NCBI GenBank assembly: GCA_947367315.1
Contig: CANBDX010000003.1
Coordinates: 1-62,454 of the forward strand
Origin: an uncultured Bacteroidales bacterium
GTDB taxonomy: Bacteria > Bacteroidota > Bacteroidia > Bacteroidales > UBA932
Reading direction: 5' to 3'
DNA length: 62,454 nt
Shown: in pieces, positions 26,670 to 36,231 of the stretch
Numbering within the stretch: position 1 is the stretch's first letter
Layout of the letters: the number at the start of each line of letters is the position of its first letter
The notes under the pieces: generated by a model
Seen by the model: only the letters and a program-made list of their open reading frames with translations
Told to the model about the DNA's origin: nothing
Database searches by the model: none
Made by a program: the position numbers and the translations under genes

Positions 26670-28421
26670 ATGAAGACAACAGGAAAGGTTACGGGTATCG
26701 TTTCCAACCTTGTGACTGTGGAGGTGAACGGACCGGTGTCGCAGAACGAAATCTGCTTCATCACCGTCGAGGGCACAAAGCTCATGGCCGAGGTCATCAA
26801 GGTGAACGGAAAGAATGCTGCAGTGCAGGTGTTCGAAAGCACCCGTGGACTCAAGAACGGTGACATGGTGGAGTTCGAGGACAGGATGCTTGAAGCCACC
26901 CTCGGCCCAGGTCTGCTCTCGAGCAGCTACGACGGTCTGCAGAATGACCTCACCACAATGACTGGCGTATTCCTCCAGAAGGGAGAATACACGGATCCTC
27001 TGAACCACGAGAAATTATGGGACTTCACCCCTATCGCCAGACCGGGCGACAAGGTGGTGGCAGCCGACTGGCTCGGTGAAGTGAAGGAAGGATGGCTTCC
27101 TCACAAGATCATGGTGCCGTTCGCATTCAAGGGCGAATATACCGTGAAGAGCATCGCCGAGGCAGGACAGTACAACATCGACAAGGTCGTCGCTACACTC
27201 ACCGACGCATCCGGAGAGGAAGTGGAGGTGACCATGTGGCAGAAATGGCCTGTAAAGGTGGCTGTAAAGGGATATCAGGAAAAGCCAAGGCCTTCCAAGA
27301 TCATGGAGACCGGCGTACGTGCCATTGACACCCTCAATCCTATCGCCGAGGGTGGTACAGGCTTCATCCCAGGTCCGTTCGGCTGCGGAAAGACCGTGCT
27401 CCAGCATGCGATTGCTAAGCAGGGCGATGCCGACGTGATCGTGATGGCTGCCTGCGGCGAGCGTGCGAACGAGGTGGTTGAGATCTTCGCCGAGTTCCCT
27501 GAGCTCATCGACCCGCACACCGGACGCCATCTGATGGAGCGTACGACCATCATCTGCAACACATCCAACATGCCTGTGGCTGCCCGTGAGGCATCAGTCT
27601 ACACAGCCATGACCATCTGCGAATACTATCGCGCAATGGGACTGAAGGTCCTTCTCCTTGCAGACTCGACTTCACGTTGGGCACAGGCTCTGAGAGAGAT
27701 GTCCAACCGTATGGAGGAGCTTCCTGGAGCTGACGCATTCCCTGTGGACCTCTCGGCCATCATCTCGAACTTCTATGCACGCGCCGGAATGGTCGTGCTC
27801 AACAACGGCCAGACAGGTGCGGTAACATTCATCGGTACCGTATCCCCTGCCGGCGGTAACCTCAAGGAGCCTGTGACAGAGTCCACCAAGAAGGCGGCAC
27901 GTTGCTTCTACGCTCTCGAGCAGAACCGCGCTGACCAGAAGCGTTACCCTGCAGTAAACCCCATCGACTCCTACTCGAAATACCTCGAATATCCGGAGAT
28001 CCGCGAATATCTCAACGAGACCATCATGCCGGGTTGGGTGAACATGGTAGAGAAGGCAAAGAACATCATCCGCAAGGGTAAGGAAGCCAACGACCAGATC
28101 AACATCCTCGGTGACGACGGCGTGCCTATGAGCTATCATGAAATCTTCTGGAAGTCGGAGCTCGTGGACTTCGTGATCCTCCAGCAGGATGCATTCGACG
28201 AGATTGACGCCCTCTGTCCGCTTGAGAGACAGAAATACATGCTCGAAATCGTGATGGGCATCTGCGACAGGGACTTCACATTCGAAGACTTCGAAGAGTG
28301 CCGCACATACTTCAAGGAGCTCATCAACGCCCTCAGGCAGATGAACTACTCGGAGTTCAAGAGCGAAAGATTCTACGAATATCAGGAAAAACTCAATAAT
28401 CTTCTAAGCAATGGCAAATAA
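26670..28421 (+). CDS. atpA: V/A-type ATPase catalytic subunit A
   Basis: Catalytic nucleotide-binding subunit. Length 583. The P-loop GPFGCGKT lies at about 234-241; the non-homologous A-type insertion precedes it (KPGDKVVAADWLGEVKEG region, about 120-190); further signatures are DSTSRWAQALREMSNRMEELPGADAFP and SPAGGNLKEPVTEST. It overlaps subunit B by 11 bases, so the A and B subunits are translated together, as needed for the alternating hexamer. Confidence 0.97.
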   Translation: MKTTGKVTGIVSNLVTVEVNGPVSQNEICFITVEGTKLMAEVIKVNGKNAAVQVFESTRGLKNGDMVEFEDRMLEATLGPGLLSSSYDGLQNDLTTMTGVFLQKGEYTDPLNHEKLWDFTPIARPGDKVVAADWLGEVKEGWLPHKIMVPFAFKGEYTVKSIAEAGQYNIDKVVATLTDASGEEVEVTMWQKWPVKVAVKGYQEKPRPSKIMETGVRAIDTLNPIAEGGTGFIPGPFGCGKTVLQHAIAKQGDADVIVMAACGERANEVVEIFAEFPELIDPHTGRHLMERTTIICNTSNMPVAAREASVYTAMTICEYYRAMGLKVLLLADSTSRWAQALREMSNRMEELPGADAFPVDLSAIISNFYARAGMVVLNNGQTGAVTFIGTVSPAGGNLKEPVTESTKKAARCFYALEQNRADQKRYPAVNPIDSYSKYLEYPEIREYLNETIMPGWVNMVEKAKNIIRKGKEANDQINILGDDGVPMSYHEIFWKSELVDFVILQQDAFDEIDALCPLERQKYMLEIVMGICDRDFTFEDFEECRTYFKELINALRQMNYSEFKSERFYEYQEKLNNLLSNGK

Positions 28422-29733
28422 GGCATTTCAGAAAATATACACGCAGCTTGAGGCCATTACAAAGGCGACTGTTTCGCTCAAGGCTTCAGGCGTGTCAAAC
28501 GACGAGCTCGCTCTCGTAGACGGCCGCCTTGCTCAGGTGGTTAAGACAAAGGGAGACCTCGTGACCCTCCAGATCTTCGCAGGTACCGAAGGCATCCCTA
28601 CAAATGCAGAGGTTGTATTCCTCGGCGGCGCACCTACCCTCAACGTAAGCGACGACCTCGCAGGACGCTTCTTCAACGCATATGGCGAGCCTATCGACGG
28701 AGGTCCGGCAGTGGAAGGGAAGACCGTGGAAATCGGAGGCCCTTCAGTGAACCCTTACAAGAGACGTCAGCCTTCGCAGATCATCCCTACAGGTATTGCA
28801 GGCATCGACCTCAACAACACCCTCGTGTCAGGACAGAAGATTCCGTTCTTCGCAGACCCTGACCAGCCGTACAACAACGTGATGGCTCAGGTGGCTCTCC
28901 GTGCCGATGTGGACAAGATCATCCTCGGAGGTATGGGTCTGTCAAACGACGACTACCTCTACTTCAAGCACGAATTCGAGGCAGCTGGTGCCCTCGACAA
29001 GATCATATCCTTCGTAAACACTACCGAGCAGCCGCCTGTCGAGCGTCTCCTCATTCCGGACATGGCCCTTACGGCTGCCGAATACTTTGCAGTGGAAAAG
29101 AACGAAAAGGTGCTCGTGCTCCTCACCGACATGACCCTCTACGCCGACGCGCTCTCAATCGTGTCGAACCGTATGGACCAGATTCCTTCAAAGGACTCAA
29201 TGCCAGGATCGCTCTACTCTGACCTTGCAAAGATCTACGAGAAGGCCGTGCAGCTTCCTGACGGAGGTTCGATCACCATCATCGCGGTGACAACCCTCAA
29301 CGACGGAGACATCACACACGCGATTCCGGACAACACCGGTTACATCACTGAGGGACAGCTCTTCCTCCGTACCGACCCTGATTCGGGCAAGGTCATCATC
29401 GACCCGTTCCGTTCACTCTCGCGACTCAAGCAGCTCGTACAGGGCAAGAAGACCCGCAAGGACCACGGACAGGTGATGAATGCATCAGTACGCCTCTATG
29501 CGGATGCGCAGAACGCTAAGACCAAGCTCGAAAACGGTTTCGACCTCAGCGACTACGACCTCCGCTGTCTCGACTATGCGAAGGCATATGCCACAAGACT
29601 TCTTGCAATCGACGTGAACCTCAAGATTGACGACATGCTCGACACTGCATGGGAGCTCTTCGGAACATACTTCACAAAGGCAGAGACCGGAATCAAGCAG
29701 GAGCTTATCGACACATATTGGAAAGGTAACTGA
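28411..29733 (+). CDS. atpB: V/A-type ATPase regulatory subunit B
   Basis: Non-catalytic partner in the A3B3 head. Length 440, shorter than the usual ~460. It lacks a Walker A lysine, as B subunits do; it has QIIPTGIAGIDLNNTLVSGQKIPFF (about 117-141), MALTAAEYFAVEKNEKVLVLLTDMTLYADAL (about 215-245), PSKDSMPGSLYSDLAKIYEKA and GYITEGQLFL. Its start lies inside the end of the A gene. Confidence 0.96.
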   Translation: MANKAFQKIYTQLEAITKATVSLKASGVSNDELALVDGRLAQVVKTKGDLVTLQIFAGTEGIPTNAEVVFLGGAPTLNVSDDLAGRFFNAYGEPIDGGPAVEGKTVEIGGPSVNPYKRRQPSQIIPTGIAGIDLNNTLVSGQKIPFFADPDQPYNNVMAQVALRADVDKIILGGMGLSNDDYLYFKHEFEAAGALDKIISFVNTTEQPPVERLLIPDMALTAAEYFAVEKNEKVLVLLTDMTLYADALSIVSNRMDQIPSKDSMPGSLYSDLAKIYEKAVQLPDGGSITIIAVTTLNDGDITHAIPDNTGYITEGQLFLRTDPDSGKVIIDPFRSLSRLKQLVQGKKTRKDHGQVMNASVRLYADAQNAKTKLENGFDLSDYDLRCLDYAKAYATRLLAIDVNLKIDDMLDTAWELFGTYFTKAETGIKQELIDTYWKGN

Positions 29734-29735
29734 TT

Positions 29736-30353
29736 ATGGCTATTAAGTTTCAATACAATAAGACATCTCTGAACAACTTGAACAAACAGCTCAAGATGCG
29801 CAGGAATGCCCTCCCTACCCTGAAGAACAAGGAGTCGGCGCTGCGTCTTGAAGTGAAGAAGGCCAAGGACTATTCGGAGAAGCTTGTTGCGGATCTTGAA
29901 GCCTCGCTGAAGAGATACGACTATCTCGCTGCACTCTGGAACGAATTCCAGCCGAATCTCATCACCATCACGGATGTGGACCTCTACACCGTGAAGGTTG
30001 CCGGAGTGAAGACTCCTGCCCTCGATGAGATCCACTATCAGATCAACGAGTTCAACGCCTTCAGCTGCCCGGCATGGTATGCTGACGGAGTGGCGATACT
30101 CAAGGAACTGTCAAGGCTCGGAATCGAATCGGAGGTATATTTGGAGAAGTCGCGTATCCTGGACTTTCAGAGGAAGAAGACCACACAGAAGGTGAACCTC
30201 TATGAAAAGGTGCAGATTCCGGGATATCAGGAGGCTATCAGAAAGATCAAACGCTATATGGAAGACGAGGAGAATCTCTCCAAGGCTGCTTCCAAGATAG
30301 TAAAGAGCAGACATGCTATAGAAGAAGAGGAGGAGCAGAACAATGATAACTAA
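29736..30353 (+). CDS. atpD: V/A-type ATPase subunit D (central shaft)
   Basis: Rotor shaft subunit. Length 205. Two long helices are predicted at the N- and C-terminal parts (NLNKQLKMRRNALPTLKNKESALRLEVKKAKDYSEKL and KTTQKVNLYEKVQIPGYQEAIRKIKRYMEDEENLSKAASKIVKSRHA), forming the antiparallel coiled coil that turns inside A3B3. It starts 2 bases after B and overlaps subunit I by 11 bases. Confidence 0.93.
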   Translation: MAIKFQYNKTSLNNLNKQLKMRRNALPTLKNKESALRLEVKKAKDYSEKLVADLEASLKRYDYLAALWNEFQPNLITITDVDLYTVKVAGVKTPALDEIHYQINEFNAFSCPAWYADGVAILKELSRLGIESEVYLEKSRILDFQRKKTTQKVNLYEKVQIPGYQEAIRKIKRYMEDEENLSKAASKIVKSRHAIEEEEEQNNDN

Positions 30354-32202
30354 AATGACTAAATATTCCTTCATTCTCCTGAGCGGAGAGAAGGAAGGCT
30401 TCCTGGAGCAGCTTCAGGAGCTGGGTGTCGTGGACATCAGCCGTTCTGTAAAACCGATCGACTCCGACTCTTCGGTGATGTTCCACAAGGCTGAAAGGGC
30501 GAGAAAGACTCTTGAATACCTTGAGGGCATTGACTACTCGAACGATGCTGATGCGGAAGCAATTGCCAAGGCAACCGTAAACATCGACGGCGACCCTGTG
30601 GATTTCATAGAGGAGTGCAGGGCAAGGCTTACTGAACTGCATGCGTCACTTTCATATGCTGAGAAGCAGGAGAAGGCAAGACTCCCATGGGGAGAGTATG
30701 ACAAGAAAGCCATTGACGGTCTGTCCGACCTCGGATACTCTGTGCACTACTATTGCGTAGATGCTAAGAGGTTTGACGAATCATGGGGCGGTATCTACCC
30801 TCTCCAGGTCGTTTCAGAGGACGGAAAGAAAGTGTGGTTTGTGACCGTAGCTCCAAAGGGCGAGGCCTACAGCTTCCCTGTACAGGAAACTGCGGCACCG
30901 GAAGGTACTGCGGCAGAAGCCGCTGCAGAAATTGCAGACATCAGGACCGGCATCATAGAATGCAAGGCAGGCCTCCTCAATGCAAAGGACTATATCCCTG
31001 CATTAAAGGAGGCATGTAACAGAAACCTTGTAGAACTCGACAGATATCTTGCCCACGAAGCCGGCAAGGGCGCAGCAGAAGACCACATAACCGTCTTCAC
31101 AGGCTTTGCTCCGTCAGAGAATGACCAGGAACTTACAGAAGCCTTCGACAAGATGGGTGTGATCTATCTCCAGGAGGAGGCTGTCCAGGAGGACAATCCG
31201 CCTATCAAGCTGAAGAACAACTGGTTTACACGACAGTTCGAGGTGTTTACAGAAATGTACGGCATGCCAGTATATACAGAGTTCGACCCTACACCGATTG
31301 TGGCTCCATTCTATCTGCTTTTCTTTGCAATGTGTATGGGAGATGCTGGATACGGAATCGTATTGCTCCTGCTCGGTCTGATGCTCAACAAAGGCTGGCT
31401 TAAGATAGGCATGTTCAAAGGCCTCGGAAGCATCATATCACTGCTCGGAGCAGGCACCATCGTAGTCGGCACCGTTCTGGGAACATTCTTCGGTGTCAGC
31501 CTGTATGATGCCGCATGGGTGCCTGAATGGCTGAAGAACTGCATGATAGTGGGTGAGATAACAATCCCAGGCATAGGCACTCTGAACATCCAGATGATCC
31601 TTGCAATGGGTATCGGTATCTTCCACATATGCCTCGCCATGACAGTAAAGGCGCTGTGCTATACAAAGAGATTCGGAATCAAGGAGAATATCGCCACATG
31701 GGGATGGCTGCTGCTTATCGTAGGTGGCGTGGTACTCGCGCTTCTGGGTATTGGCAAGGTCCTCACGCCGGAAGCAATGAAATGGGCTGTGATAGCCGTA
31801 GGAGGCATTTCCGCCCTGGCCATCTACATTTTCAACACTCCTGGCAGAAATCCTCTGATCAACATAGGTGCAGGACTCTGGGACACATACAACATGGCTA
31901 CCGGAATCCTCGGTGACGTGCTCAGCTACCTCCGTCTCTTTGCACTCGGACTTGCAGGAGGAATGCTCGGACAGGCCTTTAACAATCTGGCCGGTTCTGT
32001 AAGAGGTGACAGTGACAGTCTCATACTCTGGATTCCGTTCGTGGCTATCCTGATCGTAGGACATGTAATGAACCTCCTTCTTTCAGGTCTCGGAGCATTC
32101 GTACACCCTATGCGACTGACATTCATGGAGTATTTCAAGAATGCAGGATATGAGGGCAAGGGCTCGGCCTACAACCCGCTCACAACAAATAAGGAACAAT
32201 AA
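30343..32202 (+). CDS. atpI: V/A-type ATPase membrane subunit I (a-like)
   Basis: Stator subunit with the ion half-channels. Length 619: a cytoplasmic N-terminal half (about 1-315) that holds the peripheral stalks, then about 8 membrane helices. Family segments are PTPIVAPFYLLFFAMCMGDAGYGI (about 323-346), LLGAGTIVVGTVLGTFFGVS, NMATGILGDVLSYLRLFALGLAGG (516-539; contains the essential Arg facing the rotor Glu) and FVHPMRLTFMEYFKNAGY. It closes with its own stop 25 bases before subunit K. Confidence 0.95.
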   Translation: MITKMTKYSFILLSGEKEGFLEQLQELGVVDISRSVKPIDSDSSVMFHKAERARKTLEYLEGIDYSNDADAEAIAKATVNIDGDPVDFIEECRARLTELHASLSYAEKQEKARLPWGEYDKKAIDGLSDLGYSVHYYCVDAKRFDESWGGIYPLQVVSEDGKKVWFVTVAPKGEAYSFPVQETAAPEGTAAEAAAEIADIRTGIIECKAGLLNAKDYIPALKEACNRNLVELDRYLAHEAGKGAAEDHITVFTGFAPSENDQELTEAFDKMGVIYLQEEAVQEDNPPIKLKNNWFTRQFEVFTEMYGMPVYTEFDPTPIVAPFYLLFFAMCMGDAGYGIVLLLLGLMLNKGWLKIGMFKGLGSIISLLGAGTIVVGTVLGTFFGVSLYDAAWVPEWLKNCMIVGEITIPGIGTLNIQMILAMGIGIFHICLAMTVKALCYTKRFGIKENIATWGWLLLIVGGVVLALLGIGKVLTPEAMKWAVIAVGGISALAIYIFNTPGRNPLINIGAGLWDTYNMATGILGDVLSYLRLFALGLAGGMLGQAFNNLAGSVRGDSDSLILWIPFVAILIVGHVMNLLLSGLGAFVHPMRLTFMEYFKNAGYEGKGSAYNPLTTNKEQ

Positions 32203-32214
32203 AATAACTAATAA

Positions 32215-32652
<438 letters not shown>

Positions 32653-32674
32653 GAAATTGAACATAAACATATGG

Positions 32675-32718
32675 AACCTCTCACATCGGCACTGCCTTTG
32701 TGAGAGGTTTTAATTTTA
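32675..32718 (+). terminator. intrinsic terminator of the V-ATPase operon
   Basis: AACCTCTCACA (32675-32685) and TGTGAGAGGTT (32699-32709) form an 11-bp stem, followed by TTTAATTTTA. Confidence 0.9.
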
Positions 32719-32765
32719 AGTTGGCAGATTGAGATAAAATTGCTATTTTTACGCAAATTAGGCTT

Positions 32766-34034
32766 ATGAATTATAACGATACACTTAAAATCGACATCCA
32801 GTCGGAAATCGGAATACTCGATGCAGTGCTGCTGCACAGGCCGGGGGCAGAAGTCGAGAACATGACTCCAAGGAATGTCCAGCGTGCATTGTACAGCGAC
32901 ATCCTTAATCTGTCCATCGCACAGTCCGAATACGAGCAGCTCTCCGGAGTGCTGTCCAAGGTGTGCAGGGTTTATGAAGTAAAAGACCTTCTGGTGAAGG
33001 TACTTGAGCAGTGGAAGCCACGTGCCGACCTCATCCACAGGATATGCGAGAGCGAGGACGTAATGTCCTATATCGACGTGCTCATGGAGATGAAGTCAGA
33101 AGAACTCGCAAGGGTCCTTATAGAAGGTCTTCCGGCAAGGATTGACACACTCACATCCTACCTCAGGAACGAATACTACGCCCTCTATCCCCTCTACAAC
33201 TTCTATTTCACACGCGATGCAGCGGTTACGATAGGCAATCAGGCTCTTGTCTGCCGCATGGCCAACAAGGTAAGAATGCGCGAATCTCTCATAATGAATG
33301 CGATATATGCGTACAGCGGAGCATTCGAATGCGATGTGATAGATGTGAATGAGAAGCAGGCGGAGTCATCCCCTATCATAATGGAAGGCGGCGACATCAT
33401 AGTGGCAAGGGAAGACATACTGATCGTAGGCAACGGAGTCAGGACCACCTCCCAGGGCATAGACTTCATGGTGGAGAGGTTCCGCAGAAGCGCTCCGCGG
33501 GGACGCTACAACGTCATCGTCCAACAGCTGCCTTCCGAGCCTGAGTCGTTCATCCATCTCGACATGGTATTCACCCTTCTCGACAAAGACAAGTGCATGG
33601 TGTTCAAACCGCTCATCATGCAGGCAAACCAGTATCAGACAGTGCATATCACGATAGATGACGGCGTGGTGAGCAGCATACGCCCTGTTTCAAGCATACT
33701 TTCCGCATTGAAGAAGCTCGGCATGGACCTCAAGCCTGTGGTATGCGGAGGTGATGACGAATGGGACCAGGAAAGGGAGCAGTGGCACAGCGGAGCAAAC
33801 TCATTCGCATTCGCCCCTGGAAAGATTCTCACGTATGCCCGCAACATACACACCCTTGACAAACTGGACAAAGCCGGATTCGAGATCATCAAGGCAGGCG
33901 ACGTAGTCTCGGGAAAGGCCGTCATCGGAGACGGGCCTTGTGCTGTGGCAATCGACGGATCGGAGCTCCCACGAGGAGGCGGAGGACCTCGATGCATGAC
34001 TATGCCGCTTGCAAGACAACATGTAGATTGGTAA
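32766..34034 (+). CDS. arcA: arginine deiminase
   Basis: Guanidino-group hydrolase converting arginine to citrulline and ammonia. Length 422, close to classical ArcA. Signatures: SEIGILDAVLLHRPGAEVENMTPRN at the N-terminus, FYFTRDAAVTIGN (about 144-156), IMEGGDIIVAREDILIVGNGVRTTSQGID (203-231), GGDDEWDQEREQWHSGANSFA (324-344) and the C-terminal GGGGPRCMTMPL with the catalytic Cys. No arcB/arcC is adjacent, so the rest of the ADI pathway, if present, lies elsewhere; the YfcC-like carrier at the other end of the window is one candidate exchanger. Confidence 0.93.
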   Translation: MNYNDTLKIDIQSEIGILDAVLLHRPGAEVENMTPRNVQRALYSDILNLSIAQSEYEQLSGVLSKVCRVYEVKDLLVKVLEQWKPRADLIHRICESEDVMSYIDVLMEMKSEELARVLIEGLPARIDTLTSYLRNEYYALYPLYNFYFTRDAAVTIGNQALVCRMANKVRMRESLIMNAIYAYSGAFECDVIDVNEKQAESSPIIMEGGDIIVAREDILIVGNGVRTTSQGIDFMVERFRRSAPRGRYNVIVQQLPSEPESFIHLDMVFTLLDKDKCMVFKPLIMQANQYQTVHITIDDGVVSSIRPVSSILSALKKLGMDLKPVVCGGDDEWDQEREQWHSGANSFAFAPGKILTYARNIHTLDKLDKAGFEIIKAGDVVSGKAVIGDGPCAVAIDGSELPRGGGGPRCMTMPLARQHVDW

Positions 34035-34036
34035 TT

Positions 34037-34498
34037 ATGGAAAGAACATTGGTTATTTTAAAGCCGGGATGCCTTCAGAGAGGCCTGATCGGCGAAGTCA
34101 TTTCAAGATTTGAAAAGAGAGGCCTTAAGCTCGTGGCTATGAAGATGGTTCAGCTCACGGACGAAGTCCTGAACGTGCATTACGCACACCTGAAGGACAA
34201 GCCTTTCTTCCAGTGGATCAAGGACGGCATGATGGCCGCTCCGGTAATCCTATGCTGCTGGGAAGGATACAGTGCAGTACAGGTTGTAAGGGAGATGGCA
34301 GGCGCGACAAGGGCCAGCAAGGCCGTTCCAGGCACAATCCGCGGAGACTACAGCATGAGTGCACAGGAAAACATAGTCCACACATCGGATTCGCTCGAGA
34401 ATGCCAAGATAGAGCTTGAGCGTTTCTTCACAGCGTCAGACTACTGCGACTACCCTTCTCCGCTGGACCATTACAAATATGCTCCGGACGAACTGTAA
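34037..34498 (+). CDS. ndk: nucleoside-diphosphate kinase
   Basis: Balances nucleoside triphosphate pools by phosphohistidine transfer. Length 153 from ATG 34037, two bases after the arcA stop; a longer reading frame exists upstream but overlaps arcA. It has MERTLVILKPGCLQRGLIGEVISRFEKRG, PGTIRGDYSMSAQENIVHTSDSLENA with the catalytic His in NIVHTSDS, and ends YKYAPDEL. A palindrome overlaps its stop codon. Confidence 0.95.
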   Translation: MERTLVILKPGCLQRGLIGEVISRFEKRGLKLVAMKMVQLTDEVLNVHYAHLKDKPFFQWIKDGMMAAPVILCCWEGYSAVQVVREMAGATRASKAVPGTIRGDYSMSAQENIVHTSDSLENAKIELERFFTASDYCDYPSPLDHYKYAPDEL

Positions 34499-34510
34499 TC
34501 CATCCGGAGC
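34481..34510. terminator. 8-bp palindrome spanning the ndk stop
   Basis: GCTCCGGA (34481-34488) and TCCGGAGC (34503-34510) pair exactly, with a 14-base loop containing the ndk stop codon. There is no T-run, but it lies between convergent genes (ndk and gpsA). Confidence 0.4.
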
Positions 34511-34551
34511 AATAGACTTCAATCCCGGATTCCCGGGAAACACGAAGGGAC

Positions 34552-35556
34552 TTACAGCAGCTCTGTGAGTTCCTTCATTCTTTTACGTGGGTTCGCCCTG
34601 CGGTAAAGGACGTCATATACCATGTCTGCAATAGGCATTGAAATACCATGCCTTTCGTTGATGTGATGTATGCAGGCTGCGGCGAAATATCCTTCCGCCA
34701 CCATCGTCATCTCGTTAAGGGCACTCTTCACCGTGCATCCGCGTCCGATCATCTGACCGAGGCGTCTGTTGCGGCTGAAAGACGAATATGAGGTCACGAG
34801 AAGGTCACCGAGATATGCCGAATTGAGAGTGCATCTCTCGAACGGATAGCTTTCCTGGATGTAGCGGGTCATCTCGGCTGCACACGCAGATGTAAGGACA
34901 GCGCGGAAATTGTCACCATAGCCAAGACCGCTGCAAAGACCTGCAGCAAGAGCATATATGTTCTTCAGGATACCGGCATATTCAATTCCGTAGATATCGG
35001 CAGAGTAGCTTATCTTCACAGAATCAGTCGCAAACATTTCACCTATGAGCCTTCCGTTCTCAGGCTCCTTGGTTGCAACAGTCAGATAAGAAAGATGGTT
35101 GCGCGACACTTCTTCAGCATGTGATGGACCTGAAATCAGGCCTAAACGGTCGTAAGGGATGCCGTAGCTGCGGTTGAAGAACTCGGTTATCGTGGTATAG
35201 TCATCCGGGATGATTCCCTTTGTGGCAGAAAGGATGAACTTGCCTTCAAGAGGCTCCGTGAGCTCCTTCAGGAAGTCCTTGAGATACGCGGAAGGAGCAG
35301 CTACGAGAATCACTTCACAATTGCGGACCACCTCATTGACATCGGGAGTGGCCGTGATCTTCTCCCTCCGGAATTCAACATCGCTAAGATACTTGGCGTT
35401 TCGACCCTCTGCAGCCATGCTTTCCAGCACCTCTTCATTCCTGATGTGCCACCAGATGTCCTTACCGTTCCTCTGAAGGGTATAGACCAGGGCTGTGGCC
35501 CATGTGCCGTATCCTATGACTCCGCACCTCGAGTTATCCTTTATCCTATATTCCAT
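34552..35556 (-). CDS. gpsA: glycerol-3-phosphate dehydrogenase [NAD(P)+]
   Basis: Makes sn-glycerol-3-phosphate for phospholipid synthesis. Length 334 from MEYRIKDNSRC; ten further upstream codons would run into the promoter. Rossmann motif CGVIGYGTWATALV (about 11-24), ILSATKGI (Lys region), GPSHAEEV, AGILKNIYALAAG with the catalytic Lys (about 194-206), and SRNRRLGQMIGRG. It is preceded by a TATCTTTG box on the minus strand. Confidence 0.95.
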   Translation of the reverse strand: MEYRIKDNSRCGVIGYGTWATALVYTLQRNGKDIWWHIRNEEVLESMAAEGRNAKYLSDVEFRREKITATPDVNEVVRNCEVILVAAPSAYLKDFLKELTEPLEGKFILSATKGIIPDDYTTITEFFNRSYGIPYDRLGLISGPSHAEEVSRNHLSYLTVATKEPENGRLIGEMFATDSVKISYSADIYGIEYAGILKNIYALAAGLCSGLGYGDNFRAVLTSACAAEMTRYIQESYPFERCTLNSAYLGDLLVTSYSSFSRNRRLGQMIGRGCTVKSALNEMTMVAEGYFAAACIHHINERHGISMPIADMVYDVLYRRANPRKRMKELTELL

Positions 35557-35583
35557 AACGCAAGAAATTGGCAATAAATCATA

Positions 35584-35591
35584 CAAAGATA
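35584..35591 (-). promoter_or_regulatory. -7 box TATCTTTG for gpsA
   Basis: Perfect TAnnTTTG on the minus strand, with its 3' end 27 bases before the chosen gpsA ATG. Confidence 0.5.
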
Positions 35592-35650
35592 ATTATTTCC
35601 CCGGAATATTAAAGATATCAGGAGCCTTTCTGAAAAACTACAATGATTAT

Positions 35651-35795
35651 CTGCAATCTGTGCAGCATACATGCTTCGGCCGGAGCATGTGGCTCTCTCC
35701 TTGGGGGACAGGGGTTATGCTCCGCTCGCTCACATGCCACGGCCATATAATACTGTATCGCTTGGGCCTGAAATGGTCAAAAGTCGCACAAGCGG
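35651..35795 (+). repeat. dispersed repeat, copy A
   Basis: About 145 bases that recur, inverted, at 41357-41495. Best-conserved blocks: 35669-35700 (31 of 33 bases shared with 41443-41475), 35714-35738 (24 of 25 shared with 41404-41428) and 35781-35795 (15 of 15 shared with 41357-41371); the order is preserved. It fills most of the 313-base gap between gpsA and the next gene, which holds nothing else except a possible TAAATTTG box at 35829-35836. No coding potential is evident. Confidence 0.8.
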
Positions 35796-35869
35796 CAGAC
35801 AAATAGGAAGAGTTTCAAATAGTATTTGTAAATTTGAACATCAAATCATCGGATATTCTTGCGATAATC

Positions 35870-36199
35870 ATGAAAATAAAGGACAAATACAAGGATTGGG
35901 ACGGAGCTTCCGTATGGGAAGAGGTCGTCAAATACGTCATTTCGCATACAGAAATCACTACAGTCACAGGGATTAGCTTCAACGCCACTTTCGTCGGCAG
36001 CTGCATATTCCTGAAGGGAGGGACACCTGGCACCAAAAGGGCTGAACGCGGGGAATATCTTACCGGAAAGGACTTCATCGCAGCCTATGACACGGTACGT
36101 GGATGGGAAGATATCAACACCGGAAATGTCAAGCCTTATATCAAAAGACAGCAGACTCCATTCATAGCACTGCTCCACTGTGCCGGGATCATAGAATAA
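35870..36199 (+). CDS. small hypothetical protein
   Basis: Protein of 109 residues, not recognised. It starts at ATG 35870 (an in-frame TTG at 35834 overlaps a likely promoter box). The sequence is globular and polar with no signal or membrane segment. Notable features are KDWDGASVWEEVVKYV near the start, a Gly/Lys/Arg-rich GGTPGTKRAERGEYLTGKDFIAAYD centre, and KPYIKRQQTPFIALLHCAGII at the end. The last part looks like a mixed alpha/beta domain. It stops 33 bases before the peptidase gene. Confidence 0.6.
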   Translation: MKIKDKYKDWDGASVWEEVVKYVISHTEITTVTGISFNATFVGSCIFLKGGTPGTKRAERGEYLTGKDFIAAYDTVRGWEDINTGNVKPYIKRQQTPFIALLHCAGIIE

Positions 36200-36203
36200 T
36201 TCT

Positions 36204-36211
36204 TATCTTTG
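36204..36211 (+). promoter_or_regulatory. -7 box TATCTTTG for the peptidase gene
   Basis: Perfect TAnnTTTG overlapping the region just past the small hypothetical gene, 20 bases before the peptidase ATG. Confidence 0.5.
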
Positions 36212-36231
36212 CGGAACATATAAAGAAAACC

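Noticed and set aside
25554..27008. 484-residue open frame on - across the ATPase E, DUF2764 and A genes
   Set aside because: Antisense to three well-supported genes; length comes from codon bias in the real genes.
35495..35806. 103-residue open frame on + between gpsA and the small hypothetical gene
   Set aside because: It overlaps the gpsA start and runs through dispersed repeat copy A, with no coding features.
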